From Mantis religiosa (taxonomy: Eukaryota > Arthropoda > Insecta > Mantodea > Mantidae), in contig CM060955.1 in assembly GCA_030765055.1 (NCBI GenBank), positions 160,686,743 through 160,750,742 on the forward strand: 64,000 nt of DNA. The letters run 5' to 3'. A model generated the notes under the pieces. It searched no databases, had not been told where the DNA came from, and was given only the letters and a program-made list of their open reading frames with translations. The translations under genes and the position numbers were made by a program. This document shows, in pieces, positions 1 to 8,769 of this stretch. Positions within the stretch are counted from its first letter, which is position 1. Each line of letters opens with the position of its first letter.

Positions 1-88
1 TTAAAAATCCAATTTTCTTCTCCTTGATGGCCTTTACTGCTTCTCTCATTGTTTCTTGTTACCACCTACTTCTGCGCCCTGGTGCCAT
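1..88 (-). pseudogene. pogo/Tigger-like transposase, N-terminal fragment
   Basis: Read on the minus strand from an ATG at 88-86, the sequence gives MAPGRRSRW, an in-frame TAA, then QETMREAVKAIKEKKIGFL, and runs off the window edge. The second part fits the start of the psq-type helix-turn-helix that binds transposon ends in pogo/Tigger/jerky-type transposases (basic stretch, then a pattern like EAV.AIK..K.G). The stop after RSRW shows the copy is dead or that this Met is not the true start. The DDE domain would lie outside the window. The adjacent DNA up to about 553 carries repeated motifs expected at such an element's end. The family call is inferred from about 20 residues. Confidence 0.55.
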
Positions 89-553
89 CTGATGAACAAA
101 GCCTTTTAGCTTGGTAAAATATTGTTCACTCCTAATTACGGATATCCGAAATTACGATGCCCTGTGGTGTCCGAAATTAAGAATTCCGCCATATTGGATA
201 AATAACAGCTTGGATTAAACAACATATAAGTAAATTCAAATGTTAATGCATATAGGAAAACTATCATATACTAACATACTACATACAGTAATTACGTGAT
301 TTAGGAACTTACCTTAAGCTCAAGAAATCGCTCTGAAAAGTGGTCTTCAAACACTCTGATCGTCAACAAAACAACTTACGAATGTTACTTCACCACAACT
401 AACTGCATAATGGCTAGAGGTTCACTGTGTTCACCTGGTACTTCCTCCTACTTGTTCACATGATTTCCGAGGGAGTTCAGTAGCTCATGTAGCAGAAAAT
501 CTACCATCCGAAATTAGGCACCTATCCGAAATATGGTGCCCTTACCCTATAGT
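89..553 (-). mobile_element. 5' end region of the pogo-like element with subterminal repeats
   Basis: Between the transposase start and about 553 the motif TCCGAAATTA or close variants occurs four times (near 148, 169, 508 and 527), two of them next to a GGGCAYC/GGTGCC motif. Repeated subterminal motifs of this kind are typical transposase-binding sites. The outer boundary is placed at CCCTATAG near 550, where a TA could be the target site. The opposite end is outside the window, so the TIR cannot be confirmed. Confidence 0.4.
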
Positions 554-1232
554 TTAATAAATGAGACTTTATATATATAAAGGGAGTTTCACATATTTTT
601 CAATATATTAAGTTGTCACAATATAACAATATATTTATGCAACATTTTGCTACAGCGAAGGGTGTAATGCTATCATTCAGTGGAAAGCGTTAGTGATATA
701 CTGTGAGGTAAAAAGAGGGGTTCAGGTTTGCAGGTTCCAACTGCCACTCGTAATTTTCAGCAAGGCAAGCGGTTGTTACAGTCGGCAGCCCAAATGTTGA
801 CAACCGACTTTTTGCGGCGCCTCGTGACACGGTTTGGGCGGGTGGGTTTTCGAAACTGGCTCGAATCACTTTCCACAACCCTTCTTGCTGTCACGTTTAT
901 CTTGTGGAGCAGTCTACCGTCGACCTAGTTTCCAAACTGGGGAAGAAAACCACGTCCCTGTTTGCTGCACTGAGGTTTTTAGGTTATGTTTGAGCCTGGA
1001 AGCCATAAACCAACTTGAATCTGTATCGGGTGTGCCGACAGCATGTTTGCTGTGTCACACTACATTGGTCTTTGTTGTCTTACCAGCTCTTCTCTTTTAT
1101 TACTTTCTCTACTACTACTTAGCTATACAAGGGAGAGGAAGTGGTATGCGTATTACACACAACAATTTGACATAAACATTTCTCTGAAAACAAACATAAT
1201 ATTTTGGCATTCTTTATTTTCTCAAAAATAGC
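554..1232. other. No recognisable feature
   Basis: Mixed-composition DNA. The 690-930 part is GC-richer than its surroundings and holds short open frames on both strands, but none has family motifs, and I see no repeat copy elsewhere in the window. Confidence 0.5.
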
Positions 1233-1690
1233 TCATGTACATTTAAAGAGGCCTTGATTACAAAAAAGGACATAAACAGCATCCATCACTTCTTTGTCAC
1301 ATTTAAGTTTGTTTCCTTTAAGGCCCTTCTTCAGTTTTAACAAGAGGAAGAGCAAGATCTGGGCCATGTATCCCCAGAGCTTTCTTTGCAGTAAGAGTTG
1401 TTTGCACAGGCATGTGTCCTGAAGAAAGCGTACATTTTTATTCAATTTCCGTCGTCTTTTTCCTTTGATAAAAGCACGTTTCTATGCAGTAAGCCAGCAG
1501 AATTCTAACCATTTACTGCACTGTTTCTCTCCCTGAAGTCAGTGAAGAGTATTTCTTCAGAGTCCGAAAAGATAGTGGACATCTTGGTCGACCAGGTAAA
1601 TGCTACTCCATATATTTTCTTTTGGACAAGTGATCAAAGTAGAGGACCATAGTTTCATCCCCTGTAACTAAAGTTTACAGAATTTTCTCT
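1233..1690 (-). pseudogene. mariner-type transposase relic
   Basis: Minus-strand translation in shifting frames shows VTGDETMVLYFDH near 1668-1630, which fits the first catalytic-Asp block of mariner transposases (TGDETW..YYDP), and KLKKGLKGNKLKCDKEVMDA near 1345-1290, which fits the region after the third catalytic Asp. The block carrying the second Asp and the YSPDLAP motif are not readable, so the copy is internally deleted and frameshifted. A 70-codon frame covers the C-terminal part. It lies just left of the SINE1 array, whose 3' end is at 1797. No TIRs were found. An ancient immobile copy is inferred. Confidence 0.6.
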
Positions 1691-1796
1691 TGTTTACACA
1701 ACAGAGCTGCCTAACAACAGATGAGTTGTTGGTATTTTTGGATGAAGAAAGAAGTTTAGTCATCCATCTTGCACTAACCTTATTTACGTTTTTTTT

Positions 1797-2541
1797 AATT
1801 AACGTCCTGCAACGTTAAGTCATATCGGACGATGAATGAAATGATGTTCAAATGAGTACAGGGTACATAGAGCTTAGAATTACCAGACATTCATCTTTCA
1901 GGATAAGAGAAAACCTCCAACGTTAAGTCATATCGGACGATGAATGAAATGATGTTCAAATGAGTACAGGGTACATAGAGCTTAGAATTACCAGACATTC
2001 ATCTTTCAGGATAAGGGAAAACCTCCAACGTAAAGTCATATCGGACGATGAATGAAATGATGTACAAATGAGTACAGGGTACATAGAGCTTAGAGTTACC
2101 AGACATTCACCTTTCATTATAAGGGAAAACCTCCAACGTTAATCATATCGGACGATGAATGAAATGATGTTCAAATGAGTACAGGGTACATAGAGCTTAG
2201 AGTTACCAGACATTCATCTTTCAGGATAAGGAAGAACCTGCAACGATAAGTCATATCGGACGTTGAATGAAATGATACTCAAATGAGTACAGGGTACATA
2301 GAGCTTAGAGTTACCAGACATTCATCTTTCAGGATAAGGGAAAACCTCCAACGTTAAGTCATATCGGACGATAAATGAAATGATGTTCAAATGAGTACAG
2401 GGTACATAGAGCTTAGAGTTACCAGACATTCATATTTCAGGATGAAGGAAAACATCGAATAAAACGTATCTAGATTACTCCCGCTGACCGAAATTCGAAC
2501 TCTGATAGTAAACGGACATGCTACCAACTACGCTACAAAGG
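1797..2541 (-). repeat. SINE1 element with tRNA-like head and about six tandem body units
   Basis: On the minus strand the element opens with a tRNA-like head: A-box-like TAGCGTAGTTGGTAGCATG and B-box-like AGTTCGAATTTCGG (rc of about 2485-2535). Instead of one body it then has about six copies of a 108-bp unit, each containing CCAACGTTAAGTCATATCGG and ATGAGTACAGGGTACATAG as read on the plus strand. The 3' terminus (rc GGACGTTAATTA at about 1797-1807) matches single-unit copies at 57279 and 57841, so the array sits inside an otherwise normal element. A run of eight T's beyond the 3' end is an A-rich tail on the element strand. Compare the loci at 11050, 26292, 28299, 35085, 56117, 57051 and 57610. 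Confidence 0.8.
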
Positions 2542-2559
2542 GGAGGTGGCAACCCATTT

Positions 2560-3140
2560 TATGTTGAAATGTTCTTGATTCATTACTAATTCGAAGGACT
2601 GTTGGTTTATAAAGGCGTGACCTTGCTGCTATTTCTTTAATTTGCCAGTCTTCCATAATTTTTCCTTCTATGAGAGTATGTTTTCAGGAATGAAAAGGTT
2701 CGACACACTCTATTTGTCTTCAATGCTTCCTTGAACCTTTCGAGAAAGCTTCGCCCCATACTTTTAGATAGAATGTGAAGCTGATGCTTGCACATATACG
2801 AATACCATCCAGTCGCTGTTTCAATCCATTTGAGTAAGTTCTTTTTTTTTATAAAGAACTTAACCGCTCGACACAGAATTTTGATCACGTCAAAATCTTC
2901 TACGCATAACCTTCTTTGTCAACAACTGAAGACAGCGAAGTGGAAGTGACAACTGCAATTATTTAACACATGAAATGTTTACAACACAATAGGATTTTAT
3001 GCAGGCGATTATCATTAACGGAAGCTTATAGACTTGGTCCATGTATACCACACCTTTAATTGCAACATCGGTGGCTTCTTTCCTTGGAACATATTAACTA
3101 GTGCGCTGTTATTATTAGATTTCTTTGGCCTTACTATTAA
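2560..3140. other. No recognisable feature
   Basis: AT-rich DNA with short frames on both strands (for example 83 codons on the minus strand at 2637-2888). No domain, splice signal or repeat similarity is visible. Confidence 0.45.
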
Positions 3141-3149
3141 GGCCAGATA

Positions 3150-3195
3150 CACACTCGTATCTGGGAATCGAACCCAGAACACTTCCTTGTTATTA
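3150..3195 (-). repeat. tRNA-derived remnant with B box
   Basis: The minus strand reads GTTCTGGGTTCGATTCCCAG, a good RNA polymerase III B box (GGTTCGANTCC) with flanking T-stem pairing. No convincing A box lies upstream. Probably a fragment of a tRNA-derived SINE. Confidence 0.4.
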
Positions 3196-3313
3196 ATATA
3201 CTCAAATTTCAGATAGTTACGTAAAATTACGTAAAGTTAATTGGAAATAAATGTTCTTTCACACTGGCCGTGTGTAGACTGAAAGAAGCGTAGAGTCAGA
3301 CTGAAAAATTCAA

Positions 3314-3386
3314 TGCTATAGCCGGGATTTGAACCACGGATGTTCTGGTCTCCATCCAGCCGCTCTGACCATTGAGCTACTATGGC
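3314..3386 (-). repeat. tRNA-like left arm of TRIT copy A
   Basis: A 73-nt minus-strand block with A box TAGCTCAATGGTCAGAGCG and B box GGTTCAAATCCC. The ends can pair as an acceptor stem (GCCATAG with CTATAGC, one mismatch), followed by a discriminator A. It is repeat-borne and flanked by element sequence, so I do not call it a functional tRNA gene. Confidence 0.7.
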
Positions 3387-3457
3387 CAATGTGCCAATAT
3401 GACATTAAATTCTCCAGCTGATTCGTATTTCCATTAATTTACCTAATAGTGGCACGA

Positions 3458-4458
3458 ACTATAAAGCCCGGGCCTTAAAGTACTTACAGCATAGTAAGTC
3501 GTCATTAAGGTAGTTGTCTCATGTGTTTATGAGTACTCCTAGTGGTTTACTATAAAGCCCGGGCCTTAAAGTACTTACAGCATAGTAAGTCGTCATTAAG
3601 GTAGTTGTCTCATGTGTTTATGAGAGCTCCTAGTGGTTTACTATAAAGCCCGGGCCTTAAAGTACTTACAGCATAGTAAGTCGTCATTAAGGTAGTTGTC
3701 TCATGTGTTTATGAGAACTCCTAGTGGTTTACTATAAAGCCCGGGCCTTAAAGTACTTACAGCATAGTAAGTCGTCATTAAGGTAGTTGTCTCATGTGTT
3801 TATGAGAACTCCTAGTGGTTTACTATAAAGTCCGGACCTTAAAGTACTTACAGCATAGTAAGTCGTCATTAAGGTAGTTGTCTCATGTGTTTATGAGTAC
3901 TCCTAGTGGTTTACTATAAAGCCCGGGCCTTAAAGTACTTACAGCATAGTAAGTCGTCATTAAGGTAGTTGTCTCATGTGTTTATGAGAGCTCCTAGTGG
4001 TTTACTATAAAGCCCGGGCCTTAAAGTACTTACAGCATAGTAAGTCGTCATTAAGGTAGTTGTCTCATGTGTTTATGAGAACTCCTAGTGGTTTACTATA
4101 AAGCCCGGGTCTTAAAGTACTTACAGCATAGTAAGTCGTCATTAAGGTAGTTGTCTCATGTGTTTATGAGAACTCCTAGTGGTTTACTATAAAGCCCGGG
4201 TCTTAAAGTACTTACAGCATAGTAAGTCGCCATTAAGGTAGTTGTCTCATGTGTTTATGAGAACTCCTAGTGGTTTACTATAAAGCCCGGACCTTAAAGT
4301 ACTTACAGCATAGTAAGTCGTCATTAAGGTAGTTGTCTCATGTGTTTATGAGAACTCGTAGTGGTTTACTATAAAGCCCGGACCTTAAAGTACTTACAGC
4401 ATAGTAAGTCGCCATTAAGGTAGTTGTCTCATGTGTTTATGAGAACTCCTAACTGATT
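3458..4458. repeat. Eleven tandem 91-bp units forming the core of TRIT copy A
   Basis: Units begin with ACTATAAAGCCCGGGCCTTA and recur every 91 bp from 3458. They are nearly identical. The variable hexamer after TTTATGAG (TACTCC, AGCTCC, AACTCC, AACTCC) repeats in the same order over units 1-4 and 5-8, pointing to duplication of a four-unit block. Single-unit copies of the same core at 25210 and 45890 show the ancestral state. Confidence 0.9.
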
Positions 4459-4511
4459 TACCGGGAAAAACACGAGTCAGTTGGGGAATTTAATGTCATG
4501 TTGGCACGTTG

Positions 4512-4585
4512 GCCATAGTAGCTCAATGGTTTACCGTGGCTGGACGGGGACCAGAAGATCCGTATTTAAAATCCCGACTATGGTA
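4512..4585 (+). repeat. tRNA-like right arm of TRIT copy A
   Basis: Plus-strand block with A box TAGCTCAATGGTTTACCGTG, a decayed B box (TATTTAAAATCCCG) and an acceptor-like pairing GCCATAG/CTATGGT. It is the inverted partner of the 3314-3386 arm and more degenerate. Confidence 0.65.
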
Positions 4586-4615
4586 TTGAGTGTTTCAGTC
4601 TGACTCTACGTTTCT

Positions 4616-5204
4616 ACAATATGTTAATTTTCAGGGAACCTTTAAGGCCTTCATTGGGAATTAATTGTATGTAAGGGATCATAATGGACTGTTCAGGTTT
4701 GTGGAATTGGATTTATTACATATTTTTTTGTAGGTGCAAGGGAATATAGGAAGAGCTGGTCAATATGTTATGATCAATCCAGCCTTCGCGGTGGCTTTTA
4801 AGTGAATGCAGAGAACACTCTCTTCTATCTGTTTTTAAATGCACACAATTTTTTTTATTTGTTAAATTCTTAAATGTGAGAGTAAATCCACAAGTAAAAT
4901 AATTCCAAGTCATAAGTAGCATGATTGGGAATCGAGTCAGAGTTAAATCATCTCGCGCATTTATTATTACTTAGTATCATATAAATATATAGCGGGTTCA
5001 TAAATCCTAGTATAAGCTTCGAGGGGTTCTACATGGTTGAGGGGAGGTGTTAAGTCAATGAAGTTTTGATTAAGTATCAATATACGGAAGTGTACTGAGT
5101 TAATGCTTGGTGACTTGGAAGATCGATTCGCTTTAAATAACTTTCCTGGATATCTTGTCTTCTGTTTGCAATCGTTTCTATTGAGTTGGCTTGCATATCA
5201 GTTG
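4616..5204. other. No recognisable feature
   Basis: AT-rich sequence with no ORF carrying a recognisable motif and no similarity to the repeats mapped in this window. Confidence 0.45.
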
Positions 5205-5310
5205 TTCACTGTTCATTTGTCTGCGAGAAGTCCAGGACAGTTGGATAGGTCGAGGTGGCCCAAATCCTTGGTCACCATGGTCATCACATTTATACCGCTC
5301 GCAATAGCTT
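5205..5310 (+). pseudogene. Transposase relic of the IS630-Tc1-mariner type (WIGRGGP block)
   Basis: Allowing one frame change, the plus strand encodes EK.PGQWIGRGGPNPWSPWS around 5222-5278. This fits the conserved block just before the third catalytic Asp in a transposase group abundant in arthropods (..FP.RWIGRGGPI.WPPRSPDLTP.DFFLWG). In this copy the residues after W.P.S are substituted (SHLYRS), so the catalytic Asp is not present. The 5291-5862 repeat directly downstream may be the rest of the same transposon. Related relics lie at 23985 and 56652. Confidence 0.5.
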
Positions 5311-5862
5311 AAGGCATATTGAACCCTGGCCAGTGCTTAAGCGGAGCGCTGTTTCGCAGCGTAGTACGTGTACCGGCAGAGGTGCCGTGCACCTAAGAGC
5401 AGTTTTACCCGTCAGCAAAGGTTTTGGTATTGTTTCCGTAATTAAACAACACCTTAAATATTCCTAAAATATTAAGATCTCTCCTTGAGACACTTCACAG
5501 AAGTGGAACAGCAAGCACGGTTTCCAATCCAGTAACTCGCTTTCCGACTTCATGGAGATTGAAACACAGGCACGCTCTCTTTTTCTAAGGATGAAGCTGC
5601 TTCACTACAGATTCGTGACACTGTGTGTACACTAACTACACCACCAGGTTACACATTTAATTGCTGGGATTTTGAAAAATCTACAGTTGTCCCATATCCT
5701 GGATTGGAGACCTTACGTAAAAACTTGTTCACATTAAATCTAATTTTTCTGCCCTGAGAATGAATTACTTGACGTTTGTTGATCGAAAAATGACTTATCC
5801 CAGCTTCGAGGGGCATGTTTATTTACTAGGATCACAAATAATGGAGAAAAGATATGTGTATC
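5291..5862 (+). repeat. Unclassified interspersed repeat, copy 1 (inverted partner at 44031)
   Basis: This interval aligns with the reverse complement of 44031-44505 through many shared blocks: TATACCGCTCGCA, AAGCGGAGCGCTGTT, AGAGCAGTTTTACCCG, AAACAACAC, AACAGCAAGCACGGT, CGTGACACTGTGTGTACACTA, TTGCTGGGATTTTGAAAAA and CCCAGCTTCGAGG. Copy 1 carries an extra stretch of about 55 bp near 5520-5575. No coding capacity is visible. Its left edge abuts the transposase relic. Confidence 0.75.
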
Positions 5863-5950
5863 ATCATTTATTTACGTATGAGATATTGTGAGGAGAGAAT
5901 GGTGTTGTTTTACAGGCTTATCTATGTTGAATGAATGGATGTTCGGTGAC

Positions 5951-6241
5951 ATAACCATGTGAAGATAAAACGTGCATCGCTCGCTTTATAAGTATCGTAG
6001 AGACAGGATTTTCGTACGGTCATGATCAGAAATTTAAAAAATTCTTTCTCATTATAAGATTGGCATCCGTAATTTTCAAATATTTATCCGTAACATTTAA
6101 CCATAACCATGTGCAGATAAAACGTACATGGCTCGTGTTCTAAATATCGTAGAGACAGGATTCTTGCACGGTCATGATCAGAAAATAAAGTTCTTTCTTA
6201 TTATAAGATTGGTATGTGTCATTTTTCAAACATTTATCCAA
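5951..6241. repeat. Diverged tandem duplication, period about 152 bp
   Basis: The block starting ATAACCATGTGAAGATAAAACG at 5951 recurs at 6103 with scattered substitutions and small indels. Both halves contain ATCGTAGAGACAGGAT, CACGGTCATGATCAGAAA or a close variant, TTATAAGATTGG and TTATCC. It has no coding content and looks like a simple two-copy local duplication. Confidence 0.75.
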
Positions 6242-6488
6242 GCGTAATTAATATAATGTTCTCAGCTCAGGTGGGTGAGATGCGTCTGCCACATTCAGCA
6301 GCGCTGGTAGGAGGAGCAAGCCTAGGATTCGCTGGAGTCTGCAGTACCCCCCGCCTGCATATTTCATTAACTTTTGTGAAGATTATAATTCATCTCCAGC
6401 TTTTGGATTAGAACACATGAGCCCCTGTAGATTCCGAGGAAGATGTGCGATTTCCATCGGCAGCAGCATACGCCATGTCTGGTAGGTA

Positions 6489-6763
6489 TAGTGGCGCTGT
6501 TCGAACGGTTACCATGGATTTATCTTTGGTAATAGATATCTCTCAGATAACGCACTGATTACTCCACGTGGAGTGAACACATATCTGTCATTTATGATTC
6601 CTGCGAATTCCATTGGCTGAAGTGATGCGTTCATTGGTGCTTAGCACACGAACGGGAGACCCGGCTGTTCCCCTCTCACTCTTACAAGAATAATCAGCGC
6701 GTTATGTGTGAGGTTTCTATTAACAAAGATAAATCCATGGTAACCGTTCCAGCAGCGCGACTA
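6489..6763. mobile_element. Tc1/mariner-type MITE, copy 1
   Basis: A 275-bp element flanked by TA on both sides (6487-6488 and 6764-6765) with long imperfect terminal inverted repeats. Both ends begin TAGTNGCGCTG, continue as NTNGAACNGTTACCATGG and ATTTATCTTTG, and reach about 70 bp inward. The centre is unrelated to the ends and has no ORF. A second copy at 56410-56650 is in the opposite orientation. TA flanks and ends close to CAGT are typical of Tc1/mariner-derived MITEs. Confidence 0.8.
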
Positions 6764-6765
6764 TA

Positions 6766-7698
6766 CACCTTGTACGACAAAATCATAATTGTAACGTGGA
6801 ACCGCTGTTGAAGTTAACAAACTTCTTGTGCAATGGAACGATACGTGTAATGGAAATTATGAAACACCTTGTGTGGGTAATATCCGCTAAAATCCGGATA
6901 GCTTCGCTTCTGGATGCATTTCTCGGCCATGAAGGTTTTATAAAGCGAGTGAGTGGGAGGTAGCAGAGGAACCAAGTTTGTCTCGCTTCACAATTATATC
7001 TCTCTTCGCTATGAATTACTGGTATACGAAATCCCAATTAACGTCACCGGCAGCGCGTAATTCTGCTTTTTTGTTCTTCCTGGCATATTCTTTAAGAGCA
7101 CCAAGACTTCAGGTCACGACCTACATTTCATTCAACTTTTTTCTTTGCGACTAACAGTAATTGGAGTATATGTTCCAGGAGCGGCCTTTTGTGTTTTAAA
7201 ATGTAGAATAGCTTTGCTTACTCGTGTGTTTAATCTCACTTTTAAACGAAAACGTTGAAGAGTGTTGTGCCACACGTAGGTAATAATAGAATCGTTCACG
7301 GAAGTTTTCATCCATCTGTGTACAGTCGAACTTGGATAATTCGAATAGAAAAAAGAAAGAAGACGAGTTATTCATGATTTCCAGTTACAAAGGTTTTAAC
7401 CTTGGGTTAGTTTTAATTAAAAGACAGCTAATTTTAATCACAAGGGCAACAAAATTAGTTCAAATCCAAACTTTTTACTGTCTCTGCTATTACTTGGAGT
7501 AAAGAAGAAGCATTTTGTTCCAACCAGAAATTCTATACCGAAATTTCTTCGTCAATGCGTGGTCTATAGAGTTATATTTTGTAAAAGGAATCCTGGTTTG
7601 ATTTTCTAATAAATGTTTGTGTCGGCTTCTTAGTAATAAATACGTTTCTGTAAAAGTAGATCCAGAAAATACAGTAAATATTTTGAATGTTGTTTTTT

Positions 7699-7700
<2 letters not shown>
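6766..7700. other. No recognisable feature
   Basis: An 84-codon minus-strand frame (6783-7037) adjoins the MITE but has no family motif. The rest is AT-rich with no clear repeat similarity. Confidence 0.4.

Positions 7701-7702
<2 letters not shown>

Positions 7703-7767
<65 letters not shown>
7703..7767. repeat. (AC)n microsatellite
   Basis: About 32 perfect dinucleotide units. Cys/Val or Thr/His-rich frames crossing it are artefacts of the repeat. Confidence 0.97.
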
Positions 7768-7770
<3 letters not shown>

Positions 7771-8221
7771 CTGTATCTGACAGGATTATTAAACGGAGGA
7801 AATAAAACGAGCTGTGCACATGAAGCTACATGTCATTTACATGGAAACAGCCACAATAAGATGCCAAACCGGATATGTCGCCACAGGAGATTTAAACTAG
7901 TTGTGTTAACGACAGGCAGAATTCATCAGAACATCCAGAACATTCAAATTACTGGATAAAAACCTCCTCTACTGCTTACCTGTAATAAATGGATAATGGG
8001 GGATTCTGCCTCTTACACAGATCTGTTGTGGCTATCACGTACCGGGAGGATGGGTGAAGTGAGGAAACCACTTTGAGAGATGCGGACTTCCCTAACATTT
8101 ACAAGCTAGATGACCCGTCCCATTGCTGCAGTCGTCAGAGAGAACCAATGAGCCACCTGACAGCCCTCTAGTGTACACGGGAAGTATTCATTAGATTGCA
8201 CGCGCAACCGCGTCATTTGTC
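7768..8221. other. No recognisable feature
   Basis: Unique-looking sequence between the microsatellite and the 5S-derived block. No supported gene or repeat. Confidence 0.4.
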
Positions 8222-8335
8222 TGTTACTGCCATACATCACAAGCTTGAGAATCTTGTCCGGTCCTCAAAGTTGAGCAGCAGTGGGCGTGCTCATTAGTTG
8301 GATGGGTGACCGTTAACCGAAAGCACACTTGCAAG
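8222..8335 (+). pseudogene. 5S rRNA-derived sequence
   Basis: The order of 5S rRNA landmarks is kept: ACTGCCATACATCAC near the start, CTTGTCCGGTCCTC, the box-A-like AAAGTTGAGCAGCAGTGGGC, and the box-C-like TTGGATGGGTGACCG. The length from the 5' motif to the end of similarity is close to the usual 120 nt. Many substitutions, including in the 3' half after GGTGACCG, argue against a working 5S gene. It is either a dispersed 5S pseudogene or the head of a 5S-derived SINE; the sequence that follows is not repeated elsewhere in this window. Confidence 0.7.
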
Positions 8336-8445
8336 AAGATAAGGAAATAGAATGGAGGAGAAATGATGCCAAAGAAATCGAGGCATAAAAGCAACCACCC
8401 CGTAACAAGGAAAAACCACTAAAAGTCTAAGTCAAAAGTTAACAG

Positions 8446-8506
8446 TTGCCGGTGATCGAACCGTCGACTCCCGGTTGCGAGTCGCACACGTTACCTATAC
8501 CAGCAA
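8446..8506 (-). repeat. tRNA-like sequence (61 nt)
   Basis: On the minus strand TTGCTGG at the 5' end can pair with CCGGCAA at the 3' end (seven pairs, one G-U). A CGACTC/GAGTCG hairpin sits in the anticodon-arm position and the B box is ACGGTTCGATCACC. The D arm is short, so it is a degenerate tRNA copy or SINE head. It converges on the 5S-derived block, which is on the opposite strand. Confidence 0.5.
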
Positions 8507-8563
8507 GGAAGGAAGCATTCCACATAACAATCCGATAACATATCTCATTGTGTGTATACAGTG

Positions 8564-8576
8564 AAACACACACACA

Positions 8577-8617
<41 letters not shown>

Positions 8618-8646
8618 ACACATGTATGTACACACACATTTGTATG

Positions 8647-8709
<63 letters not shown>
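8564..8709. repeat. Compound microsatellite (AC)n then (AG)n
   Basis: Interrupted ACAC/ACAG/ACAT tracts to about 8640, then about 29 AG units. Confidence 0.96.
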
Positions 8710-8712
<3 letters not shown>

Positions 8713-8769
8713 GTGAATGAATCACCTAAAACTTGCACCTGTGCACCACTTGCACAGTGTAGTAAATTA

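Larger units (their letters stand above)
3284..4615. mobile_element. TRIT element, copy A: inverted tRNA-like ends around a tandem core
   Basis: The two ends are inverted copies of each other for roughly 150 bp. Both outer edges carry CGTAGAGTCAGACTGAAA, followed inward by a tRNA-like block, then CATGACATTAAATT and a CGAGT/CGTGTTT segment. Between them are eleven 91-bp units. Each tRNA-like block has its 5' side toward the core and its 3' side outward, so any Pol III transcription would run out of the element on both sides. Other, mostly broken, copies are at 25050, 45772/47015 and 55278/56002. No ORF is present. I cannot assign a known class; a fold-back or MITE-like element with captured tRNA, or a head-to-head SINE dimer, are the alternatives. 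Confidence 0.75.

Noticed and set aside
3314..3386. Functional tRNA gene
   Set aside because: It is one arm of a repeated element with an inverted partner, and other copies show decay of the same block.
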